64,000 nt of DNA, taken from NCBI GenBank assembly GCA_947396885.1, contig OX377202.1, positions 58,492,034 to 58,556,033 of the forward strand, in the 5' to 3' direction. The stretch comes from Heligmosomoides polygyrus polygyrus. Taxonomy: Eukaryota; Nematoda; Chromadorea; Rhabditida; Heligmosomidae. Positions within the stretch are counted from its first letter, which is position 1; each line of letters starts with the position of its first letter. Shown here piece after piece: positions 12,301 through 24,241 of the stretch. Below the pieces are notes generated by a model. That model saw only the letters and a list, made by a program, of their open reading frames with translations, made no database searches and was not told the DNA's origin. The position numbers and the translations under genes were made by a program.

Positions 12301-12566
12301 GCGCTAATGGACCAAAAACAAAGGAGGAAGCTTCAAATATGGAGCATTTTTCCTTGTTGGACTTGAAACTTGAAAACTGAGGGCGAAGAAGGCCATTAGA
12401 AAATTTCACCCTCTATGTTCCGGATTCAGAAATGGTTCTGAATGCAAACACCAGCCGACAGGCTGACGCCAACTATCCATAAATCTCTAAAAAGGTGTGT
12501 TTAGAAGGACTACATTAATATACCTGTAGAAAGTAGACAAAGGTGAATGCTTGCTGAGTCGATCCT

Positions 12567-12636
12567 GTTGCAGATTTTAGCGCAGCGGAAGTGGGCTCAG
12601 CTTTTCATCCACTTCCGCAGCGCTAAAATCTGCAAC
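12567..12636. repeat. 70-nt near-perfect hairpin
   Basis: gttgcagattttagcg and its exact inverse flank a 14-nt loop, giving a 28-bp stem with one mismatch. Size and shape are like a small palindromic MITE or a miRNA-type precursor. It lies between the 5' end of RTE-B copy 1 and the foldback structure. No function is established. Confidence 0.7.
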
Positions 12637-12792
12637 AAATGGTGCGACGAATAGTGAACGCTTGAGGGAAGAAGCTACAATACCGCTCACGTCGCACGGT
12701 CAAAACTGCGATTTGCGACGGAAAAATACCATCGCAAACACACACATGCTCATAACTCCTTAATTTTTGGGTTTTTGATAAAAGGTTGGAAC

Positions 12793-14943
12793 TAGAGGTG
12801 TGCGTTTAACGATTAACGATTTACCGATTTACCGGCTTTATCGGCATTTTTTGTTAAAACTTTTTAACGAAATTTAACGACGCAAAATTCCGTTAAATTG
12901 CATTAGCGACATTTTGCGCACCAATTCTGAAATTTTATTTCTTTTTTCATGTAAATGCATTTTAGACAAATGTTTTGAATGAACTATCGCAGTATCATTG
13001 CGATACCACGGTAACCGTCTACTTACCTGAATTATTGTAGGTAATCGATATTGTCCTCGTGTTTCGAGAACTGTTGGCATTTTCCTCTATCCTTGACCAA
13101 TTTATTCGCGTGCGCTCCAACTTTTCTCCTATGTCGTTCTGTGCTTTTCGACTTCCTGATCCGTTTCTGGCGCTTGATTGTTACATATTGGTTCTTCATA
13201 CTTACCCACCATTCAGTTTTCCACTGTTTTTGTGATATTTGTTTCATAAATGGGGTTTAGAAGGCATAGAAAATAAGAAGAAAACGCTACGAAACATAAA
13301 TAGAGTGAGAAAACAAGGATGCGAAACGAAACAAGAGAACGGCTCCTCCCCTCTTCTGCGCAAGTTTTCCGGAAAGTTGGAGCGATTTTTCGTGCAGCAT
13401 GAGCCAGCTGGACTACGTTAAGGCAACGATGAGTCCGCTTAACTGATGAGCGTAACTGCTGGTACTGTCATCGCTTCGCTTTTATTGAATTTCGTGTCAG
13501 CAATCTCAACATCTTCGTCTTCTTTGAGGGCTCTCTTGGCAGTTTTCTTTGGGAGCATGACAACCAGTATACACATGAAACTGTAAACATATGTACAAGA
13601 AAGTAATGAAGTTAAATAGAAAAGATATGAAGCCGATGAACAATCTTTGCCAGTTATTAGGAGGTTAGAGTAAAAACTGGTACTCTACATGCATATTGCT
13701 TGCGGATTTTTATAAAGTTCTACGGAAAAGGTATGCCTTTGAAGGTGCCGGTCTGGCTCTAGCAAGAATTCGTTTCTTTATTTTTTCTCTTCTTCTTTTC
13801 GAATTCTTTCCTTTAGTTTTATTTTCTTTTATTTCTATGAATTTTTCGTTTAATTTGCGAATTTACTATGAAACCGCTAACCAATCCAAAATGTACAAAA
13901 CACACAAAAATGGGAAGAAATTGAAAACCAAAACATTTTCTAACCTCAAGCAAATGTGCTGCATAGTATGGTCCTTCAAAAAGAAAATCTGAGTTGCTGC
14001 AAAATCATAAATGAATGACGGACAGTGACGAACCCTATTTGGAGAAATTGGGAAGGATAAAGACAATGTGGAGCACTGTTGATATAGCCTGAAGAATGCT
14101 CCGTTAAACGCTCGTGTCTCATATGCATTCCCTTGAAATACAGAGGAGAAAGAGCCTTAGCAATTGAAATTTAAATACGTTACTTAGTCGGCAAAGACAA
14201 AACACTCACTGCAGCAAAATTCGATTCGATTAAAATTTGGCCAACGATCCGTAGCTGTTTACTTTACTATTTGCTGTCGTTTTCAATAAGAACAGAATGT
14301 TTTCGGAAAAAACTATCCATTCTGTGAAATAGGCAGAACTAAGGACTTAAAGATCTTCCCAAGATGGGCTTTACCAAAGAATTTGCTGTGGTCACTGCTT
14401 GATTGAAATCTTCATTAAACATTCTGTCATTCTGCAATTTTCCGAAACAATTATGGCAATATAGATGAATCTTGGGCTCCTAGGTCTACTCAGCGAACGC
14501 AATTTCTGCAAAAAGTTTGTCAGGATAAATGAAACTGTTCAAAAACGAAACGTGCTATGATGCACTATGGCACTTTGGGTCTTTCCAGAAGCTAAACGAA
14601 CTGGGCATAGTACCAAATTTCTTATTCTGAAAGTCTCCTTGTTACGGTTTGGTTTCAGAATCTTAACGATTTTTCTCGTTTAGCAATTCTGTTGATGACA
14701 GATAGGCTGTTATTATTTGTTGTGAGGATAAAGACTGTCATACCATTGTCGTGCAGATTAGTCGAAAAAAATCAACAAAGAAAAACATTTGGCTCTTTAA
14801 ACACTAAAATACAGTGAAACTGAAAGCAGCTAATGGAAATTTTATTCAACGAGTTTACCGAATTTACCGATTTTAACGCAAAAATTTTTCGTAAAAAAAT
14901 GGTCGTTAAAAATTTACCGAAAAAAATTTAACGCACACCCCTG
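12793..14943. mobile_element. hAT-like non-autonomous element A
   Basis: It begins TAGAGGTGTGCG and ends CGCACACCCCTG, which are inverted copies, with TTTAACG/TTTACCGA subterminal repeats at both ends. The flanks are GTTGGAAC at 12785-12792 and again at 14944-14951, an exact 8-bp repeat. An 8-bp duplication with CAGGGGTG-type ends is the hAT pattern. The interior is AT-rich with no transposase frame. Confidence 0.75.
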
Positions 14944-14951
14944 GTTGGAAC

Positions 14952-17579
14952 CAGGGGTGCACATTTAACTGTTAACGATTTAACGAATATAAAGAATTAA
15001 CGGCATTTTCCGTTAAAATCCGGCTTAACGACTTGACGGAAATTTTCAGAAGTTTAACGAAATTTTTAACGGAACGTTTTTCTCACAAAGGAACTGTCTG
15101 AACGGTACGCCGGAACGGCAAGAACGAGTACTATAGAGAGAATCCCCGTCCTCCAGGTAGTAACAGAACATGTTTTGTTTTTGCCGAATCCTTGAGGCAA
15201 AGGAGTACGAGGATGTAATGGTTAAGTGTCCGCAGAGCGAGCTCTTCACGGCAGAGCAAGATCTCGGTCCCCATGTTCGTGAGGTGTAAGGTTCAGTTCC
15301 CATGCTACGTCGCTTTTTGCACTTTTACCATAGGATCGGATTTCCATAGAGATTTCCATATCTGAACTTGTTTTTGGAGTTTGCTACGGTGAGATGTTTT
15401 TACTACTTATTATTTGTTGACATCTCGTAATTCACCAGCAAGGTCTGAAATATGCCAAATACGATTATATATGAAACTTTTACTCCAATAAATTGTTCTC
15501 ATTGTCAATGTAAGAAATTTTGACACAGGAACTACATGAAGCAGCGGCAGAATGCCAGAAAAATGCTTCAAGTGCAATTTATTAAAAAAAAAAACTAAAA
15601 AAACTGAAGCCTTCATACGTTGCCCATACTGTGATCGGTCTTACTGTTTTATGCACTTTGTGTCTGTACATCTTGGTGCCGATGTTATTTCATAATCTTC
15701 TCCTCCTTTATCTTTCAGCTTTATCTCGTCTCTTGAAGGGACAGCATCCAGTGGAGTTCCGCACTCAGTGTCAATAGGTGAATGACCACTCGAGGGTTAG
15801 CAGACATTGTAGAGTCAGTGTTGGCGGCAGCAGCTTGTTATGACCGCGCGACTTTGTAAGCACAACAGACGCGACAATATTGATCGAGGTGGTAGGTCAA
15901 GTTGAAGATCATGTGGTTCCCTTCTACATTGTGAGTACACTGGTGGCACTCACCTCACCGACACTAATAAATTGCATTTGAAGCATTTTTCTAGCTTTCT
16001 GCCGCTATATCACGTTGTTGCTGGTCAAAGTTTCTTACATTGATAATGAGAACAATTCATTGGAGTAAAAGTTTCATATAAAATCGTGTTTGGCATATTT
16101 CGGACATTGCTATTGAATTACGAGATGTCGACAAATAATAAGTAATAAAAACATCTTACCGTAGCAAACTCCAACTACAAGTTCAGATATTGGAATCTCC
16201 ATGGAAATCCGACCTATGGTAAAAGTGCAAAATTGCGGCGTAGTATGGGCACCGAACCCTCGATCTCACGAACATGAGGCATCCCCTCTACCACCGTGCC
16301 GTCTAGCCCACGTCGCCACCATTTTGAGCTGGCGTGGTAAGCTCGCTCTCCGGGCCCTTAACCATTACACCCTCGTACTCGTTTGTCTCAAGGATTCGGC
16401 AAAAACGGAACATGTTCTGCTACTATTTGGAGAACGGGGATTCTCCCTATAGTACTCGTTCTTGCCGTTCCCTTGTCAGTAAGTTTATCATTTTCCCCTC
16501 AGTCTTCACTAATATTGCAGACCTCATCGTCCCAATTAGGACTATTCTTGGAAATCTATTGAAATCAGCAAGAATTTTTTAATGTTTTAATGCTATTCTC
16601 ATGCCTTCTATGGCGCATTAGAATTTTTGGAAATAATGCAGTTGGAGCTAGAAAATTTTTTCGTCGTGCCGCTGACCTCCTCTAAGATAATCCTATCCCC
16701 ACTTGGCGCTGCTTATCCCAGAGTACCTTGCTCGCCACCTAAAGTAGCCGTAAAGGAGAGAATCTTTTCAGTGGGTGGACGTATTTTAAATGACCTGAGA
16801 AAAATGCTAGTGAAGGGATAAAGGATATGCATGCAAAAGCCGACATCCCCTCCGACTGCGCTACTCGCGCCCTAATAACACAAATTTGGAGAGCTACTTT
16901 CTTGAACGAAGAACACGTCGACGACCGTGTCATACCATTTCGGCCGTGTGGGACCGTGTGTCACGATGTCGTGTCAGAGTTCCGACGACTTAAAAAATCG
17001 ATTGGTCTCACGCACTGGGCACGCGAAAATTGTACGTTCGTCAGCGTGTTAACATTCTAGTGATAGGCTCTTAATTGTATTTTTATTAGTTCTTAGCGGG
17101 CTGGCTCCCTCATCGAGATTGTGCACGCTCGTATAGCAGTCACACAAAACGGTTTCGCAAAGGACCAGGGAAAGAGGAGGAACTTCGGGGTGACCTTACA
17201 TTTTAAGATGCCTTGTCGATCGGGTACCAGCCCACTAAGTGCCGTCCTCTTGATTGATAATTCCATACCTTTTCTTATTCCAGACCGTGAGAATATTTTT
17301 TGCTGAAAGTTTGTTTATTTTACTGTCCACAGGTTGCTGATAATGACTTGTTTAAGTTACATTGCAGTGTTACACTCCATTCCTTGAACTTTAGATGTTA
17401 ATTTGTTGAAGTTGGATGGAACATATAACGTTTTCCTTGATTTTTCATTTGAAATAACACTTCGCGGCTATTTGTATTTTTTAACGAAATTTAACGATTT
17501 ACCGGAAATTTTACGAAAAATTTCCGTTAAAAAAATTCGTTAAAATAATTTAACGCACAAAACTTTGTATGCACCCCTG
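14952..17579. mobile_element. hAT-like non-autonomous element B
   Basis: It begins CAGGGGTGCACATTTAAC and ends GCACCCCTG, flanked on both sides by GTTGGAAC (14944-14951 and 17580-17587). The ends carry TTTAACG repeats related to element A. Inside is a long inverted repeat (15112-15583 / 15966-16471). No transposase frame is seen. Confidence 0.75.
15112..16471. repeat. long inverted repeat inside hAT-like element B
   Basis: Arms of about 470-505 bp: 15112-15583 and 15966-16471, loop about 380 bp. Matched blocks include tgccgaatccttgaggcaaa with its inverse near 16390, and tactccaataaattgttctcat with its inverse near 16045. The left arm holds a tRNA-like pair of motifs (atgtaatggttaagtg near 15214, ggttcagttccc near 15290), suggesting a tRNA-derived origin. 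Confidence 0.75.
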
Positions 17580-19141
17580 GTTGGAACCGTTGGATTCGTG
17601 GTGTAAAGTGCTCTGTCATGCCAGAAATCCCCCGAGAGTGCGCCGTGCATAATGCACACAGAATCGGACCTATTAATCGAGTGGGCGAACGCATAACCAC
17701 TGCGCTTCTATCTTCTCTTACTGGGAAATGCTAACTTCAAGACCATTTCGAACCATTTGAAGAATGTTATCGGAAAGTTCTAGCAGCCCTACTCAGGAAT
17801 TTCTCTAAGGCTGTCCAGCTAGCCTTTGGAGTGCGCCGCGAGGAAGGCGTTTAGAATCGAGCCTTTCAATCGAGTGGGCGACTGCTCGCAAATGCACGCG
17901 CGGGCGAGTTCGTAGCGCAATATCTCTATCATGTTCGAATCCTTCGGCTGCAAGTCAGGGACTATGTAGGCAGCACAAGGTTCTTGATGTGCTCTAGAGC
18001 ACAACGTCTAGCTCACTCATAAATGGTTTAAGTTACACCGCTGCGAATATGCAGATGAGGCTTGTGCGAGCATTTTTTCCGATTTCGGTGGACCACTGCG
18101 GGAAGACGCGGTGAGCTAGCGGTCTACAAATGCGCAGACAAGCAGAACACTCTAGGTGCTTTAAGCCGATGTGTTCACACCTACCCAGCTGCCTAAACTG
18201 CCTTAGCCCATATGCCATCTTTGAGCGGCGGACGGGAGCTGTAAAGTTTCCTCGGCCCTTTTGACCCCTCCCCCCCCTGAAAGGCTCTATCGAATGGTAT
18301 CAAGCATGACCCGACTTCATCGTCCGTCTGCCGCGGCCTCGAGCAACCTCGTCCTCTATGCGAAACTGTCTAAAATCGATTTTCTAAAATTGGTCGAACG
18401 TTTGATAGCTGATCAGAATGGTAGCATTCCGAGTGTCGGGTAAGGCCCGAAGAAATTTACAGCTCCCGTCCGCAGCTCTAAAGTAGCAGATCGGGCCAAG
18501 GCAGTTTAAGCAGCTGGGTAGTTGTGAGCGGGTGCGTAGCGTTCGTATCGGCTGGTCGTGGGCGCCGCGGCCGCGCGCCCAGGTGGCCGTACCTGCGGCG
18601 TCTTCCCACCGCTCACCGTTTCCGCTCACGGTGTGCACCCGTCGCGCGCGCGGCGGACAACGGCCCGACGGAGGCCGTCGTGGGCGGCCCCACCACGACG
18701 GCCCGACGAACGAGCGGAGCCACAGATCGACCAGATTTGCTGGGGCTGCAATCAGCAGGAGGTTCAGAGGATTTGCAAAACGAGTTAAAGGTACATGTTG
18801 GCGTGAAACAAACATAGCTCTACCTCAAGCTCATCAATTTCGAGCTCTATCTAATGAGCTCTACCTCAAACTCATCAATGCCACCGTTGATGCGTATTCT
18901 TCAAATTTGAAACTGAAAAATAATTCTTTGCAATCCTGCTGCGAAGCTGTAAAGGATATGTTTCCAGACTAAAGTTTCACACAGAATTCAACTACGTCGT
19001 CTAAATGCCTTCTGGAAAAGCTCTTTTTTAAAGAAAAAATTGTGTGTACCACACCGTTGGGGATATGTCTCCAAGCCATTCAATCACGAAGTTGATATCC
19101 TATTCTATTACATATAAAAGAGTTGTGTGCGTTTTTTGTGC

Positions 19142-19460
19142 ATGTCATTTAAGCGGTCCAAAACTTATGCCGTGGGGGTAACGGAAATCGTTGAACACGA
19201 ATCTGAAGTTCGCGTTTGATGCTTCGATCGATCATCAACCGATATTGGTCAATTTATCGATCCTTTGTGGATGTCATTCAGAGGTTCGAAACATCAGCCC
19301 GGGGGTAATTGAGGTCACTGAACACGATTCTAAATTTCGTTTTTAAAGTTTCGATCGCCATCAACTGATATTGATCAAATTATCGATTCTTTGTGGGTGT
19401 CAATCGAGCGGTTCGAAACTTCAGCTCTGGGGATAAGCGAGGTCACTGAACACATAGTCT
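19142..19460. repeat. tandem repeat, about 127-bp unit, 2.5 copies
   Basis: Units start near 19142, 19271 and 19397, each with atgtcat, cggttcgaaac, gggggtaa, gaacac, tttcgatcg and tatcgat-ctttgtg. It lies in the loop of the large foldback structure. Divergence between units is moderate, so the array is old. Confidence 0.6.
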
Positions 19461-19937
19461 TTCATTGCCCTCTCATAAGACCTCGACCTCCTGGAGGCCG
19501 TGCGTCCAGGGGCGAGTTTATGTTTATTAGCAGGTAGTAGGGACATGTCTATTAATCGTTGCTCAATCGTTGCTTACCGCCGTCACTGCTTCTGTGAATG
19601 GACCATATAGTGAAGTAGCACAAATTCTCCACTCTGCAGTCAATAAAGGGTATCGCCGAGTCGCTTACGCACTTCGACGGTGTTTTCGAACTTCCAGTGG
19701 CACTTCAAGATAAACTCCTTCTCTTCGAAAAAAGCCTAGAGACGGGCCTGACTCTTGTTATAGGCTTAGAAATGTAGAGAGGGTTATTAGAGCGATAGCG
19801 AAAGCGATAAATTGTACAGTCAATGAACTCCCACGTCACGTGCCTTTCACGTAGTTGTCCATTTCTAAACGTTAAAATACACACTGCACAGGTTAGTGTG
19901 GCCAAGTAGTAACAGAATTTTAACAAGCAGTTAGCCC

Positions 19938-20360
19938 ATGCACAATCAATCGAGTCTGAAATGCAAGGTTTCAGTCGAGTGCATGGCGCAATCTTGGCTA
20001 TTTGCACTTCAAAGAGATTTCGTTACCCTGAGCTTTTATATGAGTTTTAAAATCTTCAAAAGCTTCACTATCACCAATGATAGAACCACTCAAAGAGTAC
20101 ATGCATTTTTTTTTAGGGTGCCCTGCATTTTTCGCAAGCCATAATGTGTTTTTAACTTTCAAACCTTTAAAGAAGCTCACATTAATCGAAACGGCCACTT
20201 TTTGGAGAAATTATAACAAATGCTCAAGCGAAAACAATCATTCGAGTATAAAATGCAAGGTTTCAGACGAGTGCATGGCGCAGTCCATGCCGCTCATTTG
20301 TCAGAAAATTTTTACTGTCTTAAAATTTTATACGAGACATAAAGTTCTTCAGTGCCTTTA
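19938..20360. repeat. direct duplication, about 297-bp spacing
   Basis: The block caatc-ttcgagt-t-aaatgcaaggtttcag-cgagtgcatggcgca occurs at about 19944 and again at about 20238, followed by similar sequence (aaattttat-cgagac type). It is in the same foldback loop as the 127-bp array. Confidence 0.55.
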
Positions 20361-22481
20361 CTCTGAGCAAGGTTATCACACTTCAAACAGCGTATATATT
20401 TTTGAGACACACTGTATTTGTGAACACAAATTTTGTAATTGAATTCTGTGTAGAATGTTGTCTTGAAGACATGTCCCCAACGGTGTCATCCTTTTTCCTT
20501 AAAAAAGAGCTCCCCTAGAAGGTATTTAGACGGCGTAGTTGAATTCTGTGTGAAATTTTAGTCTGGAAACATTCCTTTTACGGCTTCGTAGCAGATTTGC
20601 GAAGAATTTTTTTTTCAAATTTGAAGAACATTGCATCAACGGTAGCATTGATAAGTTTGAGCTCATTAGATAGAGCTCGAAATTCTGATGTAGAGCTATG
20701 TTTCTTTCACGCCAACAGGTATCTTTGCACTCGTTTTGCAAATCCTCTGAACCTCCTGTTGATTGCAGTCCCAGCAAATCTGGTCGACCTGTGGCTCCGT
20801 TCGTTCGTCGGGCCGTCGTCGTGGGGCCGCCCACGCCGGCCTCCGTCGGGCCGTTGTCCGCCGCGCGCGCGACGGGTGCCACGGCGTGAGCGGAGACGGC
20901 GAGCGGGGGATGACGCCGCAGGTATGGCCACCTGGGCGCGCGGCGGCGGCGCCTACAACCAGCCGATGCGAACGCCCCCTCCCGTTGTGAGCACGTCATC
21001 GTTAAGTGTCTTCAGCGTTCTGCTCCTTCACGCATTTTAAGGCCGTTAGATCGCTGCGTCTTCTCGCAGTGGTCCACCGAAATCGGAAAAAATACGTCAC
21101 AAAAGCCTCACCTGCATTTTCGCAGCGCTGTAACTCAGTCCATTCCTGAGGTACATGTTGTGCTCTAGAGCACATCAAGAACCTTGTGCTGCCTACATAG
21201 TCCTTGAGTTGCAGGCGGAAGGATTCGAACATGATAGAGATATTGCCCTACGAACTCGCCCCCGCGTGCATTTGCGAGCAGTCGCCCACTCGATTGATAG
21301 GTTCGATTCTACATGCAATGTTCACAGCGTAGTCTAAAGCCTCCCCGGGACCTCCGGGACAGAGTACAGCAATTTTTGAGTAGGGAGGCTGAACATTTCT
21401 GATAAAACCACACAAACGCTCACTCTACAAGGTGTCACGCCCACTCGATTGAAAGGTTCGATTCTAAATGCATTCCTCGCGGCGCACTCCAAAGGCTAGC
21501 CGGACAGCCTTAGAGAAATTCCTGAGTAGGGCAGCTAGAAATTTCCGATAACATCCTTCAAACGGTTCGAAATGGTCTTGAAGTTAGCATTTCCCAGTAA
21601 GAGAGGATAGAAGCGCAGTGGACATGCGTTCGCCCACTCGATTGATAGGTCCGATTCTGTGTGCATTATGCACGGCGCACTCTCGGAGCATTCCTGGCAT
21701 GACAGAGCAATGGCAACGTACACCGTGCTTGAGATACTCCGAAAGCACGCATGTCCTGGAAAAAAAGCTGCTCTAATCGCAAAACGCCTGCTCCAGTCAC
21801 TTTCTAGGCCACTCACAGCGAAAATATGGATGTTCTGGTACAGTTGTGTGTTTGTATAGAACCCGAAGAGATGAATCGAATGGTGCTAAGCTTTTTTCAA
21901 AAAAAAACAACGAAAAACTAAGGAGTTATGAGCATGTGTGTGTTTGCGACGGTATTTTTCCGTCGCAAACCGCAGTTTTGATCGTGCGACGTGACCGTTA
22001 TTGTAACACTCTGGTTAGGGGTTGCCGGCCGTTAAGACTTTCGAAGTATGTTTTTGGGAGGTCGTTTGTCACTCTCTGAAGGCCTTGAGCCGCACCAATT
22101 CCTTGGACAGTCTGACTAGAGGTCATTAGAGATTTCGAATCTCTTCTGCACTGTCGTGTAGAGCAGAAGGAAGAAATATGTATCAAATTAAAGCAGATAG
22201 GTTTCACTCCTCAAGTCCGCTGACTTCAAAATCACCCAAATGATGAGCGTTGAGATTTTCTGATGCAGAATGAAGGTACAGTTGTGAGCTGTTCAGCAAA
22301 CATTGGAAGACCTCTTCAAGGGTAGTGATGCTCGTGGACTAATGCGAGATCGAATTCGCCTTCCTTCCATAGATAGCCATTCTATTTATAGACATTCCAC
22401 ATCGTTAGAATTTCGAGAACGTGGTACCTCTAAAGGCTTCTCGATGGAGATGTGGCAAGCAGATTGCGTCTTGGCGAAGTA

Positions 22482-23741
22482 TTAGGTTGGAAAAAAAGTC
22501 TCTTCACACTTCGAAATTTTTTTTACCCTTCCCCTTGTAAACGCACTAGCCAATGTTGATTGCTGATTTCGTAATCCTATCACACTTGTCTACCGTTCGC
22601 ACACGGACACAGGTTAAGACTCTTCTTGTAATTCGTTATCCATCCAATCTTCCGGACTCAATGTCAGATCTACCTCATGACCATTTTCAGCACGGCATTC
22701 TTCATGAATTCATTAAAGAATCCACAGCACTTCAGGCAGCAGACCAAATTAACCATATATATAGCATGGGATCTGCTACTCATCGCGCCTGTTACGGGTG
22801 GTTCGGAAAGTCTTTAAAGGGAGATTATTCACTGAGGGCAAAGCATGGTCAGGAAGGCCAACTGAATTGGACGACACAGAACTACTCCATCTTCTTCGTA
22901 CCGATAGTAGGCAGACGACACGTCAGCTGGCAGAGAAGCTCGAAGTGTCTCATAGGATAGTAGGAATCCATCTGAAGAATCTTGGCTTTCATGGAAATTT
23001 GGAGCTTGGATTCCACATACCCTGTCAGACACTCAGAAAGGTCGACGGCTCTCCATCGCTGCTTCTCTTCTGTCCAGATAAGGAAGAAAATCGTTTCTTC
23101 CGCGGATTGTGACAAGCGAAGAGTCCTGGGTTCTGTGTGCCAACTTCGACGAAAAGGCAATGGGTACAAAAGGGAGAGAGCCCTAAGTCTGATCTCAAGC
23201 CCAATGTTCACGAAAGGAAGATTCTCTTGAGTGTTTGGTGGGATATCAGAGAAGTGATTTATCGGCAAACTCTCAGAAGTGGAGAGACACTTACTGCTGT
23301 CACATACTGCGGCCAACTCCACAAAGTCGTCGCAACTCTCTAAGAAAACAGGCTGGAGAAGTCGAAGGTGATGATCCTGCATGACGATGCAAAACTACAT
23401 GTAGCAAGACTCACAAGAGAAATAATAAGGGAGCTAGGCTGGGAGGTAATGCCACATCCACCGTATAGCCCTGACCTCGCCCCTACCCACTACCATTTCT
23501 TCCGTGCTCTCAAGCAAGAAATTGGAAAGAAATATTTTGAAGCAGATGAAGACCTCAAAAATTGGATTCAGCAATGGTTCGACTCCAGAACTGCGGTCTT
23601 TTAAGCGAGAGGAACTGGAAAATTACCCAGTCTTTGGAGAAGTGTAGCGGAACAAAATAGAGTTTATCTCAATTGATTTGACTTTGTAGTTGTGAAGTAA
23701 TAAATCTTTGAATAAAATGAAAAGACTTTTTTCCAACCTAA
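22482..23741 (+). mobile_element. mariner element, complete ends, inactive
   Basis: Terminal inverted repeats TTAGGTTGGAAAAAA / TTTTTTCCAACCTAA are flanked by TA at 22480-22481 and 23742-23743, the mariner target site. Length is about 1260 bp, typical for an autonomous mariner. The transposase frame is broken. Confidence 0.9.
22661..23602 (+). pseudogene. mariner transposase pseudogene
   Basis: The start at 22661 gives MSDLPHDHFQHGILHEF, a typical mariner opening. The frame then shifts to 22798-23112, which carries the second helix-turn-helix (RQTTRQLAEKLEVSHRIV). More frameshifts follow before 23137-23343 (ILLSVWWDIREVIY) and 23368-23602 (MILHDDAKLH, PPYSPDLAPTHYHFF). The family D,D34D catalytic triad is damaged at two places: the first site reads TSEESW (D to E) and the third reads APTH where APSD is usual (D to H). 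The second Asp survives in HDDA. The protein would have cut and pasted the element at TA sites; this copy cannot. Confidence 0.88.
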
Positions 23742-24118
23742 TAAAACGAGGTTTCGTGAGCCAGGTTATGCTTTCTTGAATGAAATATGTGAAGCGTATC
23801 GAGGGCAATCTCACTAGCGGGTAAGGCGACCAGCGAGCTGAGCCTGTTGGAAGCAATGGCCTTCCTCCCGCACTTCTGCTTACACCGCGAAGTTTCAGCG
23901 AATCACGGCCCCAGCCGCACTCGCGCTACCACTATGTACATATGTATATTCATGTGGTCGAAGAGCATCGTTAGTGTCGACCTTTAGGACAGCGGAAAAT
24001 AATCTTCATTTCAAAACACAGCATCTACTCGTTATAGCTATCAAACATCAATGTGTAAGAGGGAGAGCGCCGGGACGAGGACAAGGATAGAGAGAGTGGT
24101 AGAATAAGGAGGAGATCG

Positions 24119-24241
24119 TCAGCTGCGAGCACAGCCTCGTTGCTCGTGCATTTGAATCAACTGCTGCAGTTGGTGTAGCGTGCTGCGGAGGCTCTCCATC
24201 TCCATGTCCAAACCCTGAGCTCGTTGCTTTTCTGTAGCAAC
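24119..24241 (-). CDS. jun-1: jun terminal coding exon 6 (leucine zipper)
   Basis: This exon is too short to appear as a notable ORF. The acceptor is aggcgatttcag|GTTGCT, phase 0, and the exon runs to a TGA at 24121-24119. It encodes VATEKQRAQGLDMEMESL, RSTLHQLQQLIQMHEQ and RGCARS. Joined to exon 5, the zipper has Leu at heptad positions 0, 14, 21 and 28, with Glu at position 7. From memory, C. elegans JUN-1 has the same unusual E in the second heptad. The protein ends soon after the zipper, as nematode Jun does. A possible AATGAA-type poly(A) signal lies about 110 nt downstream at 24010-24005, but this is weak. It is the 3' end of the gene. Confidence 0.93.
   Translation of the reverse strand, partial: VATEKQRAQGLDMEMESLRSTLHQLQQLIQMHEQRGCARS

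Larger units (their letters stand above)
12660..22005. repeat. large foldback (inverted-repeat) structure
   Basis: Outer blocks are inverted copies: 12670-12790 (cacgtcgcacggtcaaaactg, tttgcgacggaaaaatacc) against 21880-22003. The inner left arm is 17607-19078 and the right arm 20462-21707, with matching blocks such as gcccactcgattga, ctctagagcac and a GC-rich 300-bp core. The left arm is interrupted by two hAT-like elements (12793-17579). Without them the structure would be about 4.5 kb with arms of about 1.5 kb and a 1.4-kb loop. The right arm has about 160 bp extra at 21710-21870. No transposase is seen. ORFs in the GC-rich core occur in mirrored pairs and are shadows. Confidence 0.75.

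Noticed and set aside
18524..18972. Several overlapping ORFs of about 100-147 codons
   Set aside because: They lie in the GC-rich inverted arm and have mirrored partners at 20526-21040; explained by composition and the inverted repeat.
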